In this document: positions 57,959 through 64,000 of the stretch, one piece after another
How positions within the stretch are numbered: the first letter of the stretch is position 1
Layout of the letters: every line of letters begins with the position of its first letter
Assembly (NCBI RefSeq): GCF_040096455.1
Contig: NZ_JBBMER010000007.1
Location: 1-64,000 of the forward strand
Source of the DNA: Lachnospira rogosae
GTDB lineage: Bacteria > Bacillota > Clostridia > Lachnospirales > Lachnospiraceae
Direction of reading: 5' to 3'
DNA length: 64,000 nt
Position numbers and translations under genes: made by a program
The notes under the pieces: generated by a model
Seen by the model: only the letters and a program-made list of their open reading frames with translations
Databases searched by the model: none
Told to the model about the DNA's origin: nothing

Positions 57959-58333
57959 TTATTTCTTCTTATTAGCTACTGTCTTCTTAGGTCCCTTGCA
58001 AGTTCTTGCATTAGTCTTAGTCTTCTGACCTCTAACTGGAAGACCCTTTCTATGACGAATTCCTCTATAACATCCGATTTCCTTTAATCTCTTGATGTTC
58101 ATGGCAACTTCTCTTCTTAAGTCACCTTCTACTAAATGCTCTGGATCTGCATCTATAACTTTAGCGATCTTTGCAACTTCTTCATCTGTTAAATCCTTAA
58201 CACGAGTATCTGGATTAACACCAGCCTCTGCAAGAATCTTAGTTGCTCTAACTCGTCCAATACCATAAACATAAGTAAGTCCGATTTCGATACGTTTTTC
58301 TCTTGGTAAGTCTACACCTGAAATACGAGCCAT
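57959..58333 (-). CDS. rpsM: 30S ribosomal protein S13
   Basis: 124 residues. Head protein that contacts S19 and the P-site tRNA. ARISGVDLPREKRIEIGLTY begins it, YGIGRVRATKIL follows and the C-terminus RHRKGLPVRGQKTKTNART-KGPKKT is standard. First gene behind the alpha-operon promoter, after a 200-nt leader. GGAGG precedes the ATG. Confidence 0.97.
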   Translation of the reverse strand: MARISGVDLPREKRIEIGLTYVYGIGRVRATKILAEAGVNPDTRVKDLTDEEVAKIAKVIDADPEHLVEGDLRREVAMNIKRLKEIGCYRGIRHRKGLPVRGQKTKTNARTCKGPKKTVANKKK

Positions 58334-58530
58334 GTGTTCTTTAACCTCCGTTAATCAAATATATATGTTATTAATAAATTACCGTGTAGTGATTATACAT
58401 ACGCAGCCCGTCAGTTGCCTGCCGTCTGAAATGTGTGCGTTGCCATAACAACTACTATATAAAATAGCAATGTCCACCTTACAACTTAGCCGGGTGGTTC
58501 ATCGCTGCAGCCGCAAAACTACATTGTCTG
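58334..58530 (-). other. Structured 5' leader of the alpha operon
   Basis: About 200 nt between the promoter at 58534-58562 and rpsM. It is richer in GC than other spacers and holds several complementary blocks (GGCTGCAGCG, CACCCGG / AAGGTGG, GACGGCAGGC / GACGGGCTGCG) and no reading frame. Its place suggests an autogenous ribosomal-protein leader, possibly for S4 since rpsD is in this operon. I cannot match it to a known family. Confidence 0.45.
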
Positions 58531-58533
58531 TCT

Positions 58534-58562
58534 ATCATAGTGATTAATAGAACAAACATCAA
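58534..58562 (-). promoter_or_regulatory. Promoter of the alpha operon (rpsM-rplQ)
   Basis: On the minus strand: TTGATG (58557-58562), 17-bp spacer, TATGAT (58534-58539). A hairpin GAGAAGTA...TACTTCTC (58610-58630) lies between it and rpmJ and may end the upstream transcript. Confidence 0.6.
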
Positions 58563-58639
58563 TGTTATGACATCAACTAGTGATATCGATATCATAACGC
58601 ACAAACATGAGAAGTATCAGCTACTTCTCTCCATAAGGA

Positions 58640-58753
58640 TTAACCCTGTCTCTGCTTGTGCTTAGGGTTCTCACAAATAATCATGATTCTACCCTTTCTC
58701 TTAATGACTTTGCATTTTTCACAAATTGGTTTAACTGATGATCTAACCTTCAC
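58640..58753 (-). CDS. rpmJ: 50S ribosomal protein L36
   Basis: 37 residues starting with GTG at 58753, with AGGAGG ten bases upstream. The sequence KVRSSVKPICEKCKVIKRKG, RIMIICENPKHKQRQG is full-length L36 of the zinc (C+) type, with Cys/Cys/Cys/His ligands. Located between infA and rpsM as in most Firmicutes. Confidence 0.96.
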   Translation of the reverse strand: MKVRSSVKPICEKCKVIKRKGRIMIICENPKHKQRQG

Positions 58754-58787
58754 TGCAAAAGCCTCCTTTCAGACAAGTTCGTTGACT

Positions 58788-58817
58788 ATTATAGCATAGT
58801 CATATTTTTAAATGCAA
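58788..58817 (-). promoter_or_regulatory. Promoter upstream of rpmJ
   Basis: On the minus strand: TTGCAT (58812-58817), 18-bp spacer, TATAAT (58788-58793) preceded by TGC (extended -10). Confidence 0.6.
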
Positions 58818-58889
58818 GTTAAAATTGCAATTTAAAACAAAAAAATTTGCACAAAAATATTATATATTTTTAGATGTTTTTTGAAATAA

Positions 58890-59108
58890 TTACTTATCTC
58901 TCCAGATAATTCTTCCCTTAGTAAGGTCATATGGAGAAAGCTCTATTGTTACCTTATCGCCTGGAAGAATTCTGATAAAGTTCATTCTTAACTTTCCACT
59001 GATAGTTGCAAGTATCTGATGTCCATTCTCAAGTTCAACCTTAAAAAATGCATTAGGTAACTTCTCAACAACTTTTCCTTCGATTTCTATTACATCTGCC
59101 TTTGACAT
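58890..59108 (-). CDS. infA: Translation initiation factor IF-1
   Basis: 72 residues, a single OB-fold that occupies the ribosomal A site during initiation. MSKADVIEIEGKVVEKLPNA, FFKVELENGHQILATISGKLR and GRIIWRDK are the family consensus. It follows the KOW protein gene by 33 nt. Confidence 0.97.
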   Translation of the reverse strand: MSKADVIEIEGKVVEKLPNAFFKVELENGHQILATISGKLRMNFIRILPGDKVTIELSPYDLTKGRIIWRDK

Positions 59109-59141
59109 ATTTGCCTCCTTATTATTAAATCTCTGTTTGCT

Positions 59142-59405
59142 TTACCGGTTATTATACTTCTTAATTGCAAGTTTAATATCTTCATTGGTCAGCTTAATAT
59201 TACGACTTATCTTGTCTTTTATTGTATCGTCACATATTTTGATAAGCTGAATATGTTTTAACTTTTTCTTTTTAGGCTCATCAACCTGCCTGAGCCTGCC
59301 ATCAGTTACATATACATATTCATTATCAACACCTGTAATAACATATGTTAATCCCTTATCGTGTCCTGCTAATGATGTAGCAAAATATCCTATATAATTA
59401 TTCAA
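59142..59405 (-). CDS. KOW domain-containing RNA-binding protein (L14e-like)
   Basis: 87 residues. A KOW/SH3-like beta barrel (IGYFATSLAGHDKGLTYVITGVDNEYVYVTDG) is followed by a basic helix (KKKKLKHIQLIK). Small proteins of this sort occur between map and infA throughout Clostridia and resemble archaeal L14e; their function is not known, probably ribosome- or RNA-linked. 20 nt from map. Confidence 0.85.
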   Translation of the reverse strand: MNNYIGYFATSLAGHDKGLTYVITGVDNEYVYVTDGRLRQVDEPKKKKLKHIQLIKICDDTIKDKISRNIKLTNEDIKLAIKKYNNR

Positions 59406-59425
59406 ATCCTGCCCTCCATTATCAG

Positions 59426-60181
59426 TTATTCTACTAATGATAGTATTTCTGGTCCAGCTTTCGTTACAAGCACAGTATTCTCATAATGTGCTGATAATGA
59501 ATGGTCAAATGTTGATGCTGTCCAGTTATCATCTAACCATCTGACTTTATAATCGCCTGCTGATACCATAGGTTCAATCGCAAGTGTCATCCCCTCATAA
59601 AGCCTGATACCTCTTCTGTCCTGTCTGAAATTAGGTATCTCTGGTTCTTCGTGAAGTTCTGTTCCTATTCCGTGACCTACAAGATCTCTGATAACTCCAT
59701 ATCCAAACGACTCATTATATTGTGCAATTGCATTGGAGATTTCATATAAGTGGCATCCTTCTTTGGCATATTTAATACCCTCGAAGAAACTTTGTCTTGT
59801 CACTTCTATCAATTTAGCCGCTTCATCGCTTATCTTTCCAATACCGTAAGTTCTTGCGGCATCAGAATGATAACCCTTGTGTATCACTCCTGCATCAAGG
59901 CTTACTATGTCACCTTCTTTTAGTACACGCTTCTTTGATGGAATTCCGTGTACTATCTCGTCATTAACTGATACACATATTGCGGCTGGATACCCCTGAT
60001 ATCCCTTAAATGAAGGAATACATCCGTAGCTTTTTATCATTTCCTCACCAATCTTATTAATATGATAAGTTGTAACACCCGGTTTACATTCCTTTTCAAG
60101 TTCATTAAGGACTGTACCAAGTATCTTACCAGCTTCTCTCATTAATTCGATTTCGCGTTGTGATTTAACTGTTACAGACAT
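59426..60181 (-). CDS. map: Type I methionine aminopeptidase
   Basis: 251 residues. Removes N-terminal methionine from nascent proteins. The five metal ligands appear in order: DAGVIHKGYHSDAAR (two Asp), GHGIGTELHEEPEIPN (His, with the second conserved His), TLAIEPM (Glu) and the final Glu near FDHSLSAHYENTVLVT. Seven nt separate it from adk. The conserved secY-adk-map order of Firmicutes. Confidence 0.96.
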   Translation of the reverse strand: MSVTVKSQREIELMREAGKILGTVLNELEKECKPGVTTYHINKIGEEMIKSYGCIPSFKGYQGYPAAICVSVNDEIVHGIPSKKRVLKEGDIVSLDAGVIHKGYHSDAARTYGIGKISDEAAKLIEVTRQSFFEGIKYAKEGCHLYEISNAIAQYNESFGYGVIRDLVGHGIGTELHEEPEIPNFRQDRRGIRLYEGMTLAIEPMVSAGDYKVRWLDDNWTASTFDHSLSAHYENTVLVTKAGPEILSLVE

Positions 60182-60188
60182 ATTCAGC

Positions 60189-60833
60189 CTACTTTCCTAA
60201 AACATCAACAATTGCATTAAATACATTTTCCATTGACTGTGTACCATCAACCTCAGCTAATACACCTTTCTTTGAATAGTAATCAATCAATGGCTGTGTC
60301 TGCTCATGATATACAGATAATCTGTTCTTAACTGTTTCTGGCTTATCATCATCTCTTAATATAAGCTTTTCACCACAAGCATCACATATGCCTTCAACCT
60401 TAGTAGGATTGAACTCGATATGGTATGTTGTACCACAACCAACGCAAGCTCTTCTTCCTGACATTCTATTGATAATATTTTCGTCTGGAACTTCTACGTT
60501 AATAGCGTAGTCTACTGTTTCATTATTAGCAGCAAGTGCCTTATCAAGTGCTTCTGCCTGAGGTATTGTTCTTGGGAAACCATCTAATACATATCCATTA
60601 GCACAGTCAGCTTCCTTAAATCTATCCATTATAAGGTCTACAACTAATTCGTCTGGTACAAGCTCACCCTTGTCCATATATGTCTTAGCTTTCTTGCCAA
60701 GTTCTGTATTATTCTTGATATTTGCTCTGAAAATATCTCCTGTTGAAATATGAGGAATTGAGTATTTTTCAGCTATTTTCTTTGCCTGTGTTCCCTTACC
60801 AGCTCCAGGAGCTCCTAACATAATAATCTTCAT
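60189..60833 (-). CDS. adk: Adenylate kinase
   Basis: 214 residues. Interconverts ATP + AMP and 2 ADP. P-loop GAPGAGKGTQ at 7-16, DGFPRTIPQAEAL near 84, and the LID domain with a four-cysteine zinc site (ACVGCGTTYH ... ICDACG), as usual for Gram-positive long-form enzymes. Located after secY with a 78-nt gap. Confidence 0.97.
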   Translation of the reverse strand: MKIIMLGAPGAGKGTQAKKIAEKYSIPHISTGDIFRANIKNNTELGKKAKTYMDKGELVPDELVVDLIMDRFKEADCANGYVLDGFPRTIPQAEALDKALAANNETVDYAINVEVPDENIINRMSGRRACVGCGTTYHIEFNPTKVEGICDACGEKLILRDDDKPETVKNRLSVYHEQTQPLIDYYSKKGVLAEVDGTQSMENVFNAIVDVLGK

Positions 60834-60911
60834 ATGTTTACCTCATTTCTTTTTTATATACAAAGGACTCGCCCAACATTACTGTCAGGCAAGTCATCTA
60901 ATACTTATAAG

Positions 60912-62231
60912 CTATTCGCTTAAGAATCCTTTATAATAACGATTAACCATCTGCGATTCAATCTGCTTTAATGTTTCAAGTACAACACCAACGATGATGA
61001 TTACTGATGTTCCACCAAATGAAACGCTTGCATTAAAGAACCCTGTACACATAATAGGTATTAATGCGATGATGAGTAATCCAACTGCACCTACGAATAC
61101 GATGTAGTTTAATATATTATTAAGATAATCACTAGTAGACTTACCAGGTGTTATACCAGGGATAACTCCACCAGCTTTCTTTAAGTTATCAGCTACTTCA
61201 ATTGGATTAAATGTAATTGATGTATAGAAGTATGCAAATATTATAAGCAATACAATATACAATACTAACCCGATAGAATACTTAGGTGCTGATATTCTGC
61301 ACCAGTATGAAGAGCTTAAATATCTGGTCCATTCGTATGACTTTCCAAATAACTGTGCAATAATTACAGGGAACTGCATAAGTGATGATGCGAAAATAAC
61401 AGGCATTACACCAGCAGTATTAACCTTTAAAGGTATATTAGTTGACTGTCCGCCAAATGTCTTTCTACCACTAACCTTCTGTGAATACTGAACAGGAATT
61501 CTTCTCTCTCCATCCTGTAAGAAGCATACTAAAACTACCATTACAACAAGAATTGCAATAATAATTGCAGCTGCTAATACACCCTTTGCAATAGTTCTAG
61601 GTGCAACAAATGTGCTATACAATGTAGCAAAATCACTTGGCATACCAGAAATAATGTTAATTAAAAGTACAATTGATATACCATTACCAACACCATTTTC
61701 AGTAATTCTTTCACCAAGCCACATAAGCATTGCAGAACCTGCTGTAAGTGCTGCAACAACTACGATTATGCTTACAATATAATGTAATGTACTAAAGCCC
61801 TGATATCCCTTGATAAGTCCAGATCTACCAAAACCTACAGCCATAGCTATACTCTCTATAAGAGCAAGAGCAATTGTTACATATCTTGTAATTGCTGCAA
61901 TCTTCTTCCTACCATCTTCACCTTCTTTTTGCATTTCCTCTAACTTAGGAATTGCAATAGCAAGAAGCTGCATAATAATAGATGAAGTAATATATGGCGT
62001 TATGCTTAACGCAAAGAGGGACATTCTTTCGAATGAACCTCCTGTAAATGCGCTAAGATAGCTCAAATCACCAGTATTAATTCCACTAAGTAAGCTACTG
62101 AAATACTCTGTATCTACTCCTGGAATAGGAAGCAAACTTCCTACTCTAACAATAACAAGAATCATAAGAGTATATAAAATCTTTTTTCTTATGTCTTTGT
62201 TCTTAAAAGCGCCTACAAGTGTCTTTAACAT
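60912..62231 (-). CDS. secY: Preprotein translocase subunit SecY
   Basis: 439 residues, ten membrane helices. Forms the protein-conducting channel that SecA (17241-19808) drives. LLPIPGVDTEYFS in the plug region, GIGNGISIVLLINI-type helix 5 signature (ENGVGNGISI), and the cytoplasmic loops GERRIPVQYSQK and KKAGGVIPGITPGK that contact SecA and ribosomes. It begins one base after the rplO stop. Confidence 0.97.
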   Translation of the reverse strand: MLKTLVGAFKNKDIRKKILYTLMILVIVRVGSLLPIPGVDTEYFSSLLSGINTGDLSYLSAFTGGSFERMSLFALSITPYITSSIIMQLLAIAIPKLEEMQKEGEDGRKKIAAITRYVTIALALIESIAMAVGFGRSGLIKGYQGFSTLHYIVSIIVVVAALTAGSAMLMWLGERITENGVGNGISIVLLINIISGMPSDFATLYSTFVAPRTIAKGVLAAAIIIAILVVMVVLVCFLQDGERRIPVQYSQKVSGRKTFGGQSTNIPLKVNTAGVMPVIFASSLMQFPVIIAQLFGKSYEWTRYLSSSYWCRISAPKYSIGLVLYIVLLIIFAYFYTSITFNPIEVADNLKKAGGVIPGITPGKSTSDYLNNILNYIVFVGAVGLLIIALIPIMCTGFFNASVSFGGTSVIIIVGVVLETLKQIESQMVNRYYKGFLSE

Positions 62232-62232
62232 A

Positions 62233-62673
62233 TTAGATCACCTCGCAAGAACCACCAAGAGCTTCGATCTTTTCCTTTGCAGAAGCACTGAAAGCGTTAG
62301 CCTTAACGTTGAGTTTCTTTGTGAGTTCACCGTTAGCAAGAATCTTGATACCATCCTTAGGATTCTTAACGATACCTGATTCAATTAATGTATCAACTGT
62401 AACTTCTGCACCATTATCAAATCTTTCTAATGTGCTGATGTTAATAGCAACAAATTCCTTACGGTTTCTGTTAGTGAAACCTCTCTTAGGAATTCTTCTA
62501 TATAATGGCATCTGGCCACCTTCGAAACCTGGTCTTGGTGCTCCTGAACGAGCTTTCTGTCCCTTATGACCCTTACCAGCAGTCTTGCCGTTACCTGAGC
62601 CATGTCCACGACCTCTTCTGAAATTATCACTCATTACTGAGCCCTCTGCTGGGCTTAAATTAGATAAATCCAT
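62233..62673 (-). CDS. rplO: 50S ribosomal protein L15
   Basis: 146 residues. The glycine/arginine-rich N-terminus (RRGRGHGSGNGKTAGKGHKG) and GFEGGQMPLYRRIPKRGF are diagnostic. Late-assembly 23S-binding protein. One base before secY. Confidence 0.97.
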   Translation of the reverse strand: MDLSNLSPAEGSVMSDNFRRGRGHGSGNGKTAGKGHKGQKARSGAPRPGFEGGQMPLYRRIPKRGFTNRNRKEFVAINISTLERFDNGAEVTVDTLIESGIVKNPKDGIKILANGELTKKLNVKANAFSASAKEKIEALGGSCEVI

Positions 62674-62701
62674 CTTTGCACCTCCTTATCCGATTTATTA
62701 A

Positions 62702-62887
62702 TTAAATTTCTTCTACCTTTAACATATAACCAATCTGCTGAATCTGTCCTCTTGTTGCAGCATTGTCTGGAAGTTCTACTGTCTTATGCATCTTTGTAAG
62801 ACCCATAGCTTCAACAGTTCTTCTATGCTTTGGAACAGCACTGATTGGAGACTTAACTAAAGTTATTCTTAACTTCTTATCAGCCAT
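62702..62887 (-). CDS. rpmD: 50S ribosomal protein L30
   Basis: 61 residues from the ATG at 62887 (GGAGG seven bases upstream; the frame opens four codons earlier). KLRITLVKSPISAVPKHRRT and MLKVEEI mark it as bacterial short-form L30. Lies between rpsE and rplO. Confidence 0.95.
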   Translation of the reverse strand: MADKKLRITLVKSPISAVPKHRRTVEAMGLTKMHKTVELPDNAATRGQIQQIGYMLKVEEI

Positions 62888-62935
62888 TTTAACCTCCATC
62901 TGTCAATAACGACTATATCAATGTTTATTTGTTAA

Positions 62936-63445
62936 TTAGCCAAGGATCTCGCTAACAGACTTTCCACGAAGTCTTGCAACTTCTTCTGGAGTCTTCATAG
63001 ACTTAAGACCTTCTATTGTTGCTAATACAGCATTCTGCTTGTTATTAGAACCAAGTGACTTTGTACGGATATTCTTAATACCTGCAAGCTCAAGTACTGA
63101 ACGAGCTGGACCACCTGCGATGATACCAGTACCTTCTGGAGCCTTCTTAAGAAGAACTGTTGCTCCTCCGAACTTTCCGATGAAGTCATGTGGAACTGAT
63201 GAATTCTCGTCCATAGGAACTTCTACTAAATGCTTAATGGCATCTTCTTTTCCCTTACGGATAGCTTCAGGAACTTCAGCTGCCTTACCAACACCAGCGC
63301 CAACATGTCCGTTGCCGTCACCAACAACAACTAAAGCTGCAAAACGCATGTTACGTCCGCCCTTTACAACCTTTGTTACACGCTTGATTGATACTACATT
63401 ATCTCTTAATTCTAAATTGCTAGCATCAATTATTGTACGTTTCAT
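62936..63445 (-). CDS. rpsE: 30S ribosomal protein S5
   Basis: 169 residues from the ATG at 63445, with AAGGGAG about 11 bases upstream; the frame continues further up into rplR. The dsRNA-binding fold contains VTKVVKGGRNMRFAALVVVG and the loop where translation-fidelity and spectinomycin mutations map (GRNMRF area). GIIAGGPARSVLELAGI follows. Between rplR and rpmD. Confidence 0.96.
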   Translation of the reverse strand: MKRTIIDASNLELRDNVVSIKRVTKVVKGGRNMRFAALVVVGDGNGHVGAGVGKAAEVPEAIRKGKEDAIKHLVEVPMDENSSVPHDFIGKFGGATVLLKKAPEGTGIIAGGPARSVLELAGIKNIRTKSLGSNNKQNAVLATIEGLKSMKTPEEVARLRGKSVSEILG

Positions 63446-63467
63446 ACTGTTTGTTTCTCCCTTCCGC

Positions 63468-63836
63468 TTAGAATTCAAGGCCAGCTTCTCTTGCTGCCTC
63501 TGCTAATGCCTTTACTTTACCTTCATATACAAATCCGCCTCTATCATAAACGACAGTTGTAATACCTTTTTCTAATGCCTTCTTAGCAACTACTGTACCA
63601 ACTACTGTAGCAGCTTCAACGTTATTAGTCTTTTCAAGTTCTGCCTTTACGTCCTTATCAAGTGTTGAAGCAGAAACAAGTGTCTTACCAACTGTGTCGT
63701 CAATAATCTGAGCGTACATATGATTATTGCTTCTAAATACAGCTAAACGTGGTCTTTCTGCTGTACCGCTGAAACGATTACGTAATTTTCTATGTTTATT
63801 TTCACGAACTACTGTTCTTGACTTCTTACTAACCAT
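63468..63836 (-). CDS. rplR: 50S ribosomal protein L18
   Basis: 122 residues. Binds 5S rRNA. RLRNRFSGTAERPRLAVFRSN-like N-terminus (RNRFSGTAERPRLAVFRS), HMYAQIIDD, and FVYEGKVKALAEAAREAGLEF at the end. Between rplF and rpsE. Confidence 0.97.
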   Translation of the reverse strand: MVSKKSRTVVRENKHRKLRNRFSGTAERPRLAVFRSNNHMYAQIIDDTVGKTLVSASTLDKDVKAELEKTNNVEAATVVGTVVAKKALEKGITTVVYDRGGFVYEGKVKALAEAAREAGLEF

Positions 63837-63855
63837 TTTGTATTCACTCCTTTAA

Positions 63856-64000
63856 TTATTTCTTACCAGTCTTACCAACCTTACGTCTAATAACTTCATC
63901 AGAGTACTTGATACCCTTGCCCTTATATGGCTCTGGAGCTCTCTTAGCTCTGATTTCAGCTGCGTACTGGCCAACTTTTTCTTTACTAATACCTTTTACG
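63856..64000 (-). CDS. rplF: 50S ribosomal protein L6, C-terminal part (cut by the window edge)
   Basis: The last 47 codons of L6 are present on the minus strand: GISKEKVGQYAAEIRAKRAP, then EPYKGKGIKYSDEVIRRKVG and KTGKK. This is the conserved C-terminal 23S-binding region. The start lies beyond the right edge. Confidence 0.95.
   Translation of the reverse strand, partial: VKGISKEKVGQYAAEIRAKRAPEPYKGKGIKYSDEVIRRKVGKTGKK

Overview
This window comes from a low-GC (roughly 36-38 percent) Gram-positive bacterium, most likely a motile member of the Lachnospiraceae (Lachnospira / Eubacterium eligens-like). The grounds are AGGAGG-type ribosome binding sites, Firmicutes-style gene order (a KOW-domain protein between map and infA; ecfA1-ecfA2-ecfT-truA after rplQ), the long form of HPF, a CIRCE element, chemotaxis genes and c-di-GMP genes. 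The genus is an inference from gene content, not from rRNA.

Layout. 1-0.55 kb: a stable-RNA promoter reading off the left edge (probably an rRNA operon leader) and a tRNA-Ser(UGA) with its own promoter and terminator. 0.8-20.7 kb: an almost entirely minus-strand housekeeping block. It holds ispD, the t6A genes tsaD, tsaB and tsaE with rimI and rnz, tex, lysC and hom with an ACT regulator, malQ, cheW, prfB, secA and hpf. A c-di-GMP-I riboswitch with its own promoter and terminator but no gene behind it lies at 13.3-13.6 kb. 20.7-26.4 kb: a spacer with a DnaA-box cluster, an SDR reductase (probably YmfI-like), a CDF metal transporter, a serine hydrolase and a CgeB-like glycosyltransferase. 26.4-27.1 kb: a GC-rich island without genes, made of two very long imperfect palindromes whose three apical loops carry ANGGA. 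This is the strangest sequence in the window.

27.1-34.6 kb: aroA, citrate synthase, a GNAT protein, YcxB-like membrane proteins, an SDR, a dihydrouridine synthase and an M18 aminopeptidase. 34.7-44.4 kb: surface and signalling genes. These are a wall-exposed beta-repeat protein, a GGDEF(degenerate)-EAL protein, an MFS carrier, a cation:proton antiporter under a fluoride riboswitch, and a chemoreceptor paired with a sugar-binding lipoprotein. 44.4-49.9 kb: accessory and decaying DNA, with CIRCE-controlled hsp20, gene fragments, a dispersed GTGCTACGCAC repeat, an AEC transporter, a 13-bp tandem array, an AraC regulator, and a zeta-like kinase with a small upstream partner.

50-64 kb: a minus-strand ribosomal block running from rplF (cut by the right edge) through rpsE, secY, adk, map, infA, rpmJ, rpsM, rpsK, rpsD, rpoA and rplQ. 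It continues into the ECF transporter core, truA, and the rplM-rpsI pair behind an L13-type leader.

Themes: c-di-GMP appears twice (orphan riboswitch, EAL protein) and chemotaxis twice (CheW, MCP plus binding protein). Four co-directional spacers hold short degenerate tandem arrays of unrelated period (20, about 17, 13 and 23 bp). Starts were moved from the longest reading frame wherever a Shine-Dalgarno sequence clearly favours an internal ATG or TTG.
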